Source of the DNA: Bacteroidetes bacterium UBA6221
Lineage (GTDB): Bacteria > Bacteroidota > Bacteroidia > Chitinophagales > Chitinophagaceae
Length of the DNA stretch: 64,000 nucleotides
Reading direction: 5' to 3'
NCBI GenBank assembly: GCA_002421685.1
Contig: DISB01000016.1
Coordinates: 128,245 to 192,244 of the forward strand
Positions 33,044 through 41,534 of the stretch are shown piece by piece. The notes beneath the pieces were generated by a model. That model saw only the letters and a list, made by a program, of their open reading frames with translations, made no database searches and was not told the DNA's origin. The translations under genes were made by a program, and so were the position numbers. How positions within the stretch are numbered: the stretch's first letter is position 1; the number at the start of each line of letters is the position of its first letter.

Positions 33044-34701
33044 CGTTTCAGTATTTCTTTTGTGACTTCTTTATCGTTAAGTGTCGCCTTGAGGAAATAA
33101 ACACCACCCGGCAATTGCGGAAAATCGGGCTGAATAGTGCGTACACCCGTGCCGGCTTCAGTAGCAGTGCTGTACACCACCCTGCCGGTTACATCAGCCA
33201 GTTGGATACCGACAGTGCCTTTGCGCTCGCTATATACTCTTATTGTCACCTGCTCACTAAACGGATTCGGGCTTATGCTCAGCCAGTCTTCTTTGCCGGG
33301 CATTTGTGGCAGGTCCTTTACATTCAGCATATCCAGCGCCGTATGAAAATTCGGCACACCGTAGCCCAACTGCACACCGGGATTATTATACACATGCGCA
33401 CTCTTTTGTATCGCTGTGCGTACCTGGTAGGGTGTTAGTATTGCCGTGGTTTGCATCAGGCATGCAGCCCAGCCTGCCAGTTGCGGCGTGGCCCAGGATG
33501 TGCCGCTGGATAATACCGGGTTAGGGCCATTGCGCATTACAGACGCCGGCTGCCCAACCATGCACACATCGGGCTTAACATGCCCGGCAGAATTAGGGCC
33601 ATAACCGCTGTTACCTGCGGGCACCCTATCTAATCCTACAGAGCCTATCGTTATGGCGCTGTCGGCGTCACCGGGTGTCAGTATATAGTTCCATGAGCCG
33701 CCACCCTCGTTACCTGCAGAGGCTACGAACAGTATTCCTTTTGTTGTCGCCATATTAGCGGCTTTAGCGGCTATGGTAGTTTTGCCATCTATATCAGCAT
33801 ATGTCAGCGAAAAATTTACCGGCAGGTTGAACCTGTCGTAACCCAACGATATAGTGATGATGTCCGCCCCTACGCTGTCCGCTCTTTCAGAAGCTGCTAC
33901 GATATTGTCCATCTCTATCACCTGCTCGCTTCCCTGTATCTCCGTAATGTACAATGCATAATCGGCATAGGGTGCGGCGCCCACATATGTGCCAGGCAGG
34001 TTACCCGCCATGGTAGATAAAGACGTAGTTCCATGCTGGCCGTTGGTAAAGACATTCGCACTCGCATCGGCATAATTGTATTGGTCCTTTACCCTGCCGC
34101 CGTTTATCATACTATCAAATGCCGGGGCGGTATTTACGTCCGAAAAACCTTCGTCCAGTACGGCTATCAGTTTACCCTCACCTTTCCGGTTTATATCATG
34201 CAGGTAATCTCCCCTTACCAGCGATGTCTGTTGCCAGGCGTCTCCATAATACAATGCTGAACCCGTAGTGCGCATGGTTACAGTTTCTTCAGGCTCGTTA
34301 TTCCTTGCCGGTTTGTGTAATCCGCCTGCATAATAGGCTATGTATTCTATGGTTTTTATATATGGTTTTCCCTGAAGGGTAAGGACATCACTCGAATCGT
34401 TGAGCAACAAAACTGTATAGTTGAACCATTTGGATGTCATATGCAGCTTACCGCCTGTAAGCGTGAGCACGCTGTCCATATAGACCGGGGAAACAGGCAG
34501 GTCGGTACTGTCTATAGCTATACCCTGCAGCGTGCGCCTGTCAATGGCGCGTTGAGACAGGTAGCCCAGCGGATTGCTTAAACTGTGCGTAGTGCCGGCC
34601 TTATCCGTAAAACTGATACGGAAGCCATATTGCGGTTGCGCAAACGCTGAACAGGAAATAATGAGTAATCCCACAAAACACAAAACCACACCCCTGCACA
34701 T
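33040..34701 (-). CDS. secreted subtilisin-like serine peptidase with T9SS sorting domain
   Basis: 553 aa. Signal peptide (MCRGVVLCFVGLLIISCSAFAQ), an N-terminal prodomain-like part, then the S8 catalytic triad: Asp in IAVLDEGFSD, His in GQHGTTSLSTMAG and Ser in SSGTSWATPQLAG. The last 80 residues are a T9SS type A sorting domain (SISPNPFSEQVTI, ending VTKEILKR). It should be exported and act on extracellular protein. It overlaps the end of the RsmB-like gene and may share transcription with the lipoprotein upstream. Confidence 0.93.
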   Translation of the reverse strand: MCRGVVLCFVGLLIISCSAFAQPQYGFRISFTDKAGTTHSLSNPLGYLSQRAIDRRTLQGIAIDSTDLPVSPVYMDSVLTLTGGKLHMTSKWFNYTVLLLNDSSDVLTLQGKPYIKTIEYIAYYAGGLHKPARNNEPEETVTMRTTGSALYYGDAWQQTSLVRGDYLHDINRKGEGKLIAVLDEGFSDVNTAPAFDSMINGGRVKDQYNYADASANVFTNGQHGTTSLSTMAGNLPGTYVGAAPYADYALYITEIQGSEQVIEMDNIVAASERADSVGADIITISLGYDRFNLPVNFSLTYADIDGKTTIAAKAANMATTKGILFVASAGNEGGGSWNYILTPGDADSAITIGSVGLDRVPAGNSGYGPNSAGHVKPDVCMVGQPASVMRNGPNPVLSSGTSWATPQLAGWAACLMQTTAILTPYQVRTAIQKSAHVYNNPGVQLGYGVPNFHTALDMLNVKDLPQMPGKEDWLSISPNPFSEQVTIRVYSERKGTVGIQLADVTGRVVYSTATEAGTGVRTIQPDFPQLPGGVYFLKATLNDKEVTKEILKR

Positions 34702-34716
34702 ACTATATGGGTTATA

Positions 34717-35454
34717 TTAGTTGTGGTCAACGGCCCGCATCACCACGCCAACGCCTTTGCGGCATTTTGTAGTAGCAGGGTCGTATGTCCACCTGATGTA
34801 TTCGCGATAGACCATGCCTACACCTGAGGCATATACTTCACGGCCACTGGTACGCGATGCGAACTCTTCCTCGAAGACTTCCGGGTCGCCAACAGCCTCG
34901 TCCACTTGCTCGACGGTAATGGTATTATCAAAAACTTTATGACCGGTATTATACGATTGTCCTACGTTTTTGTAGCGGTAATCCCAATCGTCATAAAACT
35001 CGTTTTCCGGGTCCATGGTCAGGATGTAGTTATTGCCTTTCCACGAATCGCCCTCATGTATCGGGAACACCAGTTTGATGAACCTCAACTGGTCGTACAC
35101 CATTTCCAGCGTCACCTTGGTATTGGTCGCATACATCACGCGGTGGCTTTTCCAGTCGTCCTGCACTTTTTCCCTGATGAAGGTCTCCACCCTGTAGGAA
35201 GGGCGGCCCTGCGCATCTGTAAATGTATCGGCTACCCTGTGCATTACCTGGTAATGATAAAAACGCTCTACGCAGAATGTATCATCCCATACGGTCGAAT
35301 CTACTTCGTATAATACCCATTTGCCCTTTTCCAGCGGGTAGTACTCCTGTTCAGCCTGCGGGGGCGCCGGCCTGTCGTCCGGTTTCTTGCAGGAAAACAT
35401 AGTAACGGTAAATGCCAATGCCAACAGTAAGAAAGGTAGCGACTTCCTGATCAT
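34717..35454 (-). CDS. lipoprotein, unknown function
   Basis: 245 aa with lipobox VTMFSC after MIRKSLPFLLLALAF and a Lys/Pro linker. The body is all-beta and rich in Tyr and acidic residues (PLEKGKWVLYEVDSTVWDD, VRTFIREKVQDDW-type strands). No family is recognised. It ends 15 bp before the subtilase start and is probably co-transcribed with it, so it may take part in the peptidase's secretion or activity; this is inferred from position only. Confidence 0.75.
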   Translation of the reverse strand: MIRKSLPFLLLALAFTVTMFSCKKPDDRPAPPQAEQEYYPLEKGKWVLYEVDSTVWDDTFCVERFYHYQVMHRVADTFTDAQGRPSYRVETFIREKVQDDWKSHRVMYATNTKVTLEMVYDQLRFIKLVFPIHEGDSWKGNNYILTMDPENEFYDDWDYRYKNVGQSYNTGHKVFDNTITVEQVDEAVGDPEVFEEEFASRTSGREVYASGVGMVYREYIRWTYDPATTKCRKGVGVVMRAVDHN

Positions 35455-35578
35455 ATCAATTTATGTGTACAGTTATTACCGTAAATATAACTAAAGAAAT
35501 GAAAAGTTAATATTTTCCGCAGGCTTAATCGGGGAATTTAGTCCGATATATGACTTTTTACTGATATTGAATGAGTTA

Positions 35579-36676
35579 TCACTCAAATCCGGCCCGGATA
35601 ATACCGCCGCCAACAACATCATCGCCTTCGTAAAATACTGCCGATTGGCCGGGCGCAATGCTGTTTACCGAATGGTTGAAATGCACTTCTACCAGGTCGT
35701 CCTTTACATGCAGTATGCTCTCCGTACCGGGGTCTTTGTAGCGGATTTTAGTTACCGCTTCCATACCATCGGGCACGGCGTCATATTTTATCATATTGAT
35801 ACCGCCTACCAGCATTTTGCTTTGCTGCAGTTCTTCGGGTGGGCCTAATACTACGGTGTTTGTTTCAGGTATTATTTTAGTGACAAACATAGGCTTACCC
35901 AGCGCTATGCCCAGCCCTTTGCGCTGGCCGATAGTATAAAATGGATAACCGGCATGTTTGCCCACTACGCTGCCGTCCGACAATACAAAATCGCCCCCGG
36001 CCACTTCCGCTTCCAACGCGGGATTATTCCGCTTCAGGAAACCCCGGTAGTCATTATCGGGCACAAAGCATATTTCGTAGCTCTCCGCTTTTTTCGACAG
36101 TTCTTCGTAGCCCATATCATAAGCTATCTGCCGCACTTCGGTTTTCAGGTAATCGCCCAGGGGATATATACTTCTCGACAGGCAGTCCTGCCCCAGGCCC
36201 CACAGCACATAGCTCTGGTCTTTGGTCAGGTCTTTCGCCTTCGATAATACATAACGGCTGTTCTCTTCACGCACTTTCACATAATGCCCGGTAGCAATAA
36301 AATCGCAACCCAGCGCATCAGCCCTTTTCAGCAACGCCGACCATTTTATATGTGTATTGCACAACACGCATGGATTGGGTGTACGCCCGGCGATGTATTC
36401 GTCCACGAAGTTGTTGATAACAAAATCGCCGAATTCTTCCCTGATGTCCAGCACGTAATGTGGAAAGCCATGCTCTACCGCTGCCTGGCGGGCGTCGTTG
36501 AAGGAGTCGAGGTTGCAGCAGCCTGTTTCTTTCTTGCCGCCGCCCGAAGTGGCATAATCCCATGTCTTCATGGTGATGCCTACTACCTCATACCCCTGGT
36601 TATGAAGCATTAACGCACTAATGGTACTGTCAATACCACCACTCATTGCCACCAATACTTTCCCGTTCCTGCTCAT
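35579..36676 (-). CDS. mnmA: tRNA-specific 2-thiouridylase
   Basis: 365 aa. PP-loop ATP motif VAMSGGIDST at 8-17, the catalytic Cys in PNPCVLCNTHIKW (near 104), and the second Cys in SYEICFVPD (near 204). MnmA puts sulfur on U34 of tRNA-Lys, Glu and Gln. The C-terminal beta barrel (AVFYEGDDVVGGGII) is normal. Transcribed away from aroB, with its start 135 bp from that gene's start. Confidence 0.95.
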   Translation of the reverse strand: MSRNGKVLVAMSGGIDSTISALMLHNQGYEVVGITMKTWDYATSGGGKKETGCCNLDSFNDARQAAVEHGFPHYVLDIREEFGDFVINNFVDEYIAGRTPNPCVLCNTHIKWSALLKRADALGCDFIATGHYVKVREENSRYVLSKAKDLTKDQSYVLWGLGQDCLSRSIYPLGDYLKTEVRQIAYDMGYEELSKKAESYEICFVPDNDYRGFLKRNNPALEAEVAGGDFVLSDGSVVGKHAGYPFYTIGQRKGLGIALGKPMFVTKIIPETNTVVLGPPEELQQSKMLVGGINMIKYDAVPDGMEAVTKIRYKDPGTESILHVKDDLVEVHFNHSVNSIAPGQSAVFYEGDDVVGGGIIRAGFE

Positions 36677-36797
36677 TGCGCTAATTAAGAATTTGCAAAG
36701 TTACGAATAACACGCTTAGCACCCATTTTCTACATATAGATATTGCGTACCGCCTTATCACTGAGCCTGATATACATTATTTTTCACGCTTTCAGGG

Positions 36798-36805
36798 TAA
36801 CTTTG
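36798..36805 (+). promoter_or_regulatory. -7 promoter element of the aro operon
   Basis: TAACTTTG fits TAnnTTTG and ends 6 nt before the aroB ATG. If used, the transcript would begin almost at the start codon, that is a leaderless mRNA. The -33 box is poor. Confidence 0.4.
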
Positions 36806-36811
36806 GCGCTC

Positions 36812-37852
36812 ATGCAGTATTCAGTTTCATTTCCGGGAGGCACGGCCAGGTACCTGTTCAATAGCTCTTTTGAACAAATACACCAGTGGCTTGCCCCTGC
36901 TGAATGCATCATCGTTACAGACAGCAATGTGGCGGCATTATACAACCACCTGTTCAGTGGATATAAGGCCGTGATCACCGTTCCCACCGGAGAGGTGCAT
37001 AAGAATTTCAGTACAGTGTTATCTGTTACCCAGCAGTTGCTGGAACACAAGGCACACCGCAAAACATTCCTGCTGGGCGTAGGTGGCGGCATGGTAACGG
37101 ATATTACGGGCTTCATCGCATCCGTCTATATGCGGGGAGTTCCCTTTGGATATATACCAACATCCCTGCTGGGCATGGTAGATGCATCAATAGGTGGAAA
37201 GAACGGCATTAATATCGGTCTGCAGAAAAACCTGCTGGGCACCATAAGCCAGCCGGAGTTCATTTTATTTGACACACATTTCCTGGACACCCTGCCTGCA
37301 TCGGAATGGAGCAACGGCTTTGCAGAGGTAATAAAATACGCTTGCCTGTTTGATGTAAAATTATTTGACGAATTAGTTGAGCGTGATATACAATACTATA
37401 AGAACGACAGCTCCGCCGCATCGGCGCTCATCGCCCGTTGTGCCGACTGGAAGAATAAAATAGTATTGGCCGACGAGCGCGAAAGCGGAATGCGCAAGTT
37501 GCTCAATTTCGGGCATACCGCAGGCCATGCATTTGAAACCGTTTGCCTGGTACCGCACGGTCATGCCGTGGCATTGGGAATGTTGGTAGCCTGCAGGCTG
37601 TCAGAACAATATGGTTTAGATGCCGGCGTTACTAAAAGACTGTCTGCCGTTCTGCGTCAATATCATTTGCCTGTGCATATTCAAGCAGATACACAGCAAC
37701 TGATGGACGTACTGCACATGGACAAAAAACGAAGCGCCACAGGTATCGACTTCATCATTTTGAAAGACATTGGCAAAGCGGAAATACAAAACGTGGCGTT
37801 TGAAACTATCAGACAGGTTATTCAACAATTTATAAATGCAGGCGATCATTAA
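36812..37852 (+). CDS. aroB: 3-dehydroquinate synthase
   Basis: 346 aa from the ATG at 36812; the longer frame from 36743 adds a non-conserved head. NAD-binding GVGGGMVTDITGF (near 90-102), the metal ligands Glu in FAEVIKYA and His in NFGHTAGHAFE and LVPHGHAVALGM. It makes dehydroquinate from DAHP in the shikimate pathway. Its 3' end overlaps aroA by 17 bp, so the operon is coupled. Confidence 0.94.
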   Translation: MQYSVSFPGGTARYLFNSSFEQIHQWLAPAECIIVTDSNVAALYNHLFSGYKAVITVPTGEVHKNFSTVLSVTQQLLEHKAHRKTFLLGVGGGMVTDITGFIASVYMRGVPFGYIPTSLLGMVDASIGGKNGINIGLQKNLLGTISQPEFILFDTHFLDTLPASEWSNGFAEVIKYACLFDVKLFDELVERDIQYYKNDSSAASALIARCADWKNKIVLADERESGMRKLLNFGHTAGHAFETVCLVPHGHAVALGMLVACRLSEQYGLDAGVTKRLSAVLRQYHLPVHIQADTQQLMDVLHMDKKRSATGIDFIILKDIGKAEIQNVAFETIRQVIQQFINAGDH

Positions 37853-39056
37853 TCCGGGCCATATCAGCGGGGTAATTACCGTGCCCCCTTCCAAAAGCAT
37901 GATGCAACGCGCCTGCGCAGCCGCCTTGCTACATCATGGCAATACCGTTATCGCCAATCCCGGCTATTCGGCCGATGACAAAGCGGCGCTGAATATAATA
38001 CAGGAATTGGGCGCATTGGTTTACGACACCATCGAAAACACTATTGAAATAATCAGCAAAGGCGTACTGCCCAAAACCGGTACAATACATTGCGGCGAAA
38101 GCGGCCTGGCTGCCAGGCTGTTCATACCCATTGCCGCATCATACGATACTGATATTACTATTACCGGGTCGGGCAGTTTGCTGCACAGGCCCATGAAAGA
38201 ATACCTGGAACTGCTGCCATTGCTCGGTGTATCGGTATTGGAAACCAACGACTGCCTGCCCATATCTGTTCGCGGACCTCTGCAGGTAAAAAACTTTTTG
38301 ATGAATGGTTCTGTCAGCTCGCAATTTCTTACTGGTATGCTTATAGCATATGCATTCATTGCTCCAGAACCTGTCACCATACAGGTCGACAACCTCACCA
38401 GCAGGCCTTATGCCGACCTTACCCTGGATGTGTTGCACAAATTCGGGAAACATATTATCAACAACGACTACCGTGAGTTTACAGTCAACCCCTATCTGCA
38501 CAAACAGGTTAACGAAGTGAAAATAACTATCGAAGGGGACTGGAGCGCCGGGGCCAATTTCATAGTTGCGCAGGCTATGGGTGCGGATATATACATCAAA
38601 GGTTTGAACGAAAATTCTGCACAGGCCGATGCTGCCATTACCGGAATTGTAAATGGCGATATCCCGTTTGAATTTGACGCCACCCACTGCCCCGACTTGT
38701 TCCCCATTCTTGCAGTATATGCAGGGCATTGCAAAGGAAGAAGTAAGATAAAAGGCCTACACAGGCTGATACATAAAGAAAGCAATCGCATGGAAAGCAT
38801 TAAAGCTATGTTGCATAGCCTGGGCGTAAAATTCTTTATTGAAGACGACACATTGGTGGTTGAAGGCGGAAAACCCTTTAAAAGCTGCACCGTAGATGCG
38901 TATAACGACCACCGAATTGTAATGGCGGCTGCCATAGCGGCCCTGGAAGCTGAGGGGCCTGTAACTATCAACGGTGCGGAGGCGGTAAACAAATCCTACC
39001 CTGCTTTTTTTGACGCCCTATCATCCGTGGGCCTTAATTCCCATTTTGTAAATTAG
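37836..39056 (+). CDS. aroA: 3-phosphoshikimate 1-carboxyvinyltransferase (EPSP synthase)
   Basis: 406 aa. The two-lobe fold begins IINPGHISGVITVPPSKSMMQR, with the Lys and Ser contacts, then CGESGLAARLFIPIA in place of GNAGTAMR; the second-lobe motif KESNRMESI and the C-terminal YNDHRIVMAAAI are intact. It is a class unlike the enterobacterial type in its loop (CGESG), a pattern common in Bacteroidota. Middle gene of aroBAC. Confidence 0.93.
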   Translation: MQAIINPGHISGVITVPPSKSMMQRACAAALLHHGNTVIANPGYSADDKAALNIIQELGALVYDTIENTIEIISKGVLPKTGTIHCGESGLAARLFIPIAASYDTDITITGSGSLLHRPMKEYLELLPLLGVSVLETNDCLPISVRGPLQVKNFLMNGSVSSQFLTGMLIAYAFIAPEPVTIQVDNLTSRPYADLTLDVLHKFGKHIINNDYREFTVNPYLHKQVNEVKITIEGDWSAGANFIVAQAMGADIYIKGLNENSAQADAAITGIVNGDIPFEFDATHCPDLFPILAVYAGHCKGRSKIKGLHRLIHKESNRMESIKAMLHSLGVKFFIEDDTLVVEGGKPFKSCTVDAYNDHRIVMAAAIAALEAEGPVTINGAEAVNKSYPAFFDALSSVGLNSHFVN

Positions 39057-39060
39057 CGGT

Positions 39061-40044
39061 ATGAACAGTTTCGGACAGATATTCAGGTTAAGCATTTTCG
39101 GGGAGTCGCATGGTGTAGCGGTAGGTATAACCGTGGATGGCTGCCCTGCGGGCATACCCTTATCCGTTGAAGATTTTCTGCCCGACCTGGAGCGACGTAA
39201 AGCAGGTGCAGCAGGTACTACCCCACGCAAAGAAGAAGATATGCCCGAAATCATCAGTGGTGTATTTAACGGCCATACAACAGGCGCCCCCATTACTATC
39301 CTGTTCAGGAACAACAATACCCAATCAAAGGACTACGAAGCTACGAGGAACACACCTCGCCCCGGACATGCAGATTTCGTACTGGACAAGAAATTCAATG
39401 GATATAACGACTATCGCGGTGGGGGACATTCTTCGGGCAGGCTCACGCTGGGATTGGTAGCGGCGGGAGTCATCGCAAAAAAAATCATAGCACCTGTACA
39501 ACCCACAGCACGACTGATAGAGGCCGGCGGCGATGCCGATATAGAAGCGGCCATCAGCAAGGCAATAGAAATGCAGGACAGCATCGGGGGCATAATAGAA
39601 TGTACAGCTACAGGATTACCTGTCGGTTGGGGTGAGCCCTTTTTCAATTCTGCCGAGTCAGTTATCAGCCATTTAGTTTTTTCCATACCAGCAACTAAAG
39701 GCATAGAGTTCGGCAGCGGTTTCGCGGGCAGCAGGTCAACCGGCAGCCAAAACAACGATGCAATACTGGACGAAACCGGAAGAACGAAAACAAATAATGC
39801 CGGCGGCATCAACGGCGGTATAACAAACGGTAACGAATTAATTTTTCGTGTAGCCATCAAGCCCACCAGCAGCACACCAAAAGAACAACAAACCTGGAAT
39901 AATCAAACCCAATCGGTAGAAGCATTTACTGTTAAAGGCAGACACGACTTATGTATCGCCCTGCGTGCATCGGTAGTGGTAGAGGCCGCTTGCGCTATTG
40001 CACTGGCTGATTTGAAGATGGTGAGTAGTAGTTTAAAAACGTAG
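39061..40044 (+). CDS. aroC: chorismate synthase
   Basis: 327 aa, at the short end of the family. The signature region SIFGESHGVAVGITVDGCPAG (near 9-28, the His motif), the RRKAGAAGTTPR loop, RPGHADF and YRGGGHSSGR motifs, and INGGITNG late in the chain are all present. It converts EPSP to chorismate with reduced FMN. Four bp after aroA. A few residues are absent at the C-terminus compared with longer homologues, but the core is complete. Confidence 0.92.
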   Translation: MNSFGQIFRLSIFGESHGVAVGITVDGCPAGIPLSVEDFLPDLERRKAGAAGTTPRKEEDMPEIISGVFNGHTTGAPITILFRNNNTQSKDYEATRNTPRPGHADFVLDKKFNGYNDYRGGGHSSGRLTLGLVAAGVIAKKIIAPVQPTARLIEAGGDADIEAAISKAIEMQDSIGGIIECTATGLPVGWGEPFFNSAESVISHLVFSIPATKGIEFGSGFAGSRSTGSQNNDAILDETGRTKTNNAGGINGGITNGNELIFRVAIKPTSSTPKEQQTWNNQTQSVEAFTVKGRHDLCIALRASVVVEAACAIALADLKMVSSSLKT

Positions 40045-40099
40045 CATCGTATCATTATCTATCAGGCAAACAAAACAAAAACTTATTGAGATGCTTTTT

Positions 40100-40143
40100 G
40101 TCCCCCGCTGACGGGGGTGTCACGTAGTGACCGGGGTGGAACA
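40100..40143. repeat. left inverted repeat of the DUF559 element (composite palindrome)
   Basis: About 43 nt, made of an outer hairpin (CCCCCGCTGACGGGGG) and an inner hairpin (GTCAC-TAC-GTGAC). Its reverse complement matches the right copy at 40552-40594 over most of its length. The inner hairpin differs in sequence, but its pairing is kept. Confidence 0.75.
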
Positions 40144-40149
40144 CGTAAC

Positions 40150-40548
40150 ATGGACAAGAAACACAAAGACAAATATTCGCACTACAACAGTGAACTAAGA
40201 GGTCTCTCGCATACCTTGCGCAATAACATGACCAAAAGTGAGGCTTGCTTATGAAAGTACGTATTGCGTGCCGGAATAATGAAAGGATATACGTTCAGAA
40301 GGCAACGTCCAGTCGGAAACTACATAGTAGATTTCCTGTGCCAGGAATTAGGCCTGATTATTGAAGTGGATGGCCTGACCCACAATAGTGAGCAAGCAGT
40401 AGATGCTGATACGTTAAGACAAAGCTATTTGGAAGAATTGGGTTTTACTGTGCTACGGTTTACAAGTAATGAAGTACTGAAACATATTGACGAGGTCATG
40501 AATGCTATTGAACTTTGGATAGATGAGCGGCATGGCAATTCTATTTAG
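40150..40548 (+). pseudogene. DUF559 endonuclease-like gene interrupted by an in-frame TGA
   Basis: From the ATG at 40150 the frame is open for 34 codons, meets TGA at 40252-40254, and continues in the same frame to 40548. If the TGA were Trp (one base change), the product would be 132 aa of a normal DUF559 layout: NNMTKSEACL-W-KYVLRAGIMKGYTFRRQRPVG, the catalytic Asp in YIVDFLCQ, the IIEVDG strand with Glu-x-Asp, and an LRF-type end strand. These proteins are PD-(D/E)XK nucleases related to Vsr. The TGA falls at the conserved Trp of the family. The gene is flanked on both sides by inverted composite palindromes. Confidence 0.8.
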
Positions 40549-40551
40549 CTA

Positions 40552-40594
40552 TTCCACCCCCGTCCGTAAACGGACACCCCCGCCAGCGGGGGAC
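40552..40594. repeat. right inverted repeat of the DUF559 element (composite palindrome)
   Basis: Reverse orientation of the left copy. Inner hairpin GTCCGT-AA-ACGGAC, outer hairpin CCCCCGCCAGCGGGGG. It starts 4 bp after the gene's stop. Confidence 0.75.
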
Positions 40595-40629
40595 AGAATA
40601 AAATTACCAATGAATGTTTAAGATAAAAC

Positions 40630-41511
40630 CTACACCCCCACCAATATATTCATCAACTGCTGCACTTCCAGCGCTTTTTCCTCGTCGCGCTTGTAACGGT
40701 AGCAGAGCATCAGCTCTTCCAGCATTTTGAAGATGACACGTTTCGCATCCAACGGTTTGAAGTACGACTCCCTGTCGGTGGCGCTTATTTTTTTCAGGTA
40801 TATGTCCACGTCCTTCTGTGTATAAACCATCCCGTTCATCGGGTCTACGAAGAACTGCATTTGCTGTACCGGTGCATCGTCCACGCTATAAAAATGGTGC
40901 AGCGTGTCTATATAGGCGAATACAAATTGACGGGGCAGATCAATGGCAAAAATGGGAATGTCCAGCAGCTCGCACAGGGCCAGGTACAGCACACCTATCG
41001 AATAGGCATTGCCTTGTTTGCTTTCCAGCACCTGGTTGATGAAATAATACTTCGGCTCCCGTTCAGTAAGCTCGTGCCCTTGCAGCTTGTAATAATTGAA
41101 CAAGATACTGTTGAAGATATTAACCTGCTCCAGCGGTGTGAGGTAGTTGTTCAGTTCCAGCCATATATTCCTGCGCATCTGGTCAAACTGTGTAAGTATA
41201 GACGGCACATTCATCTCCGGGAACTGGAACTTGGCCACCAATATAGCGCCACGCAGCAGCTCCGGCTTCTTTGCATTACTCCACTCGTAAAACTCTTTTT
41301 GCAGGTTCTGGAAGTGCACACGGTGTATGAGCATTTCTATACGCTCCTGTGTAGCCGCGTCCGATGTTACCTCCCACAGTTTCTCCAGGTTGGGGATTAT
41401 TTCCACTCCGTAATTCAGCAACTTTTCCGCCACGGTATCAAACACCTCTGTATCGGGGTCGTCAATCAGTTTCAACAAAGCCGATATTTCCTTCTCGTGC
41501 TGCATGCTCAT
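40630..41511 (-). CDS. SirB1-type transglutaminase-like protein
   Basis: 293 aa. The family motif FINQVLESKQGNAYSIGVLYLALCELL (near 137-163) and the DLPRQFVFAYID stretch correspond to SirB1/transglutaminase_9, where the typical catalytic residues are only partly kept, so activity is uncertain. The N-terminal 60 residues are HEAT-like helices. It begins 23 bp after topA ends on the same strand, so it may be co-transcribed. Confidence 0.8.
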   Translation of the reverse strand: MSMQHEKEISALLKLIDDPDTEVFDTVAEKLLNYGVEIIPNLEKLWEVTSDAATQERIEMLIHRVHFQNLQKEFYEWSNAKKPELLRGAILVAKFQFPEMNVPSILTQFDQMRRNIWLELNNYLTPLEQVNIFNSILFNYYKLQGHELTEREPKYYFINQVLESKQGNAYSIGVLYLALCELLDIPIFAIDLPRQFVFAYIDTLHHFYSVDDAPVQQMQFFVDPMNGMVYTQKDVDIYLKKISATDRESYFKPLDAKRVIFKMLEELMLCYRYKRDEEKALEVQQLMNILVGV

Positions 41512-41534
41512 TCGTTCCTTTTCGCAAGGTTAAT

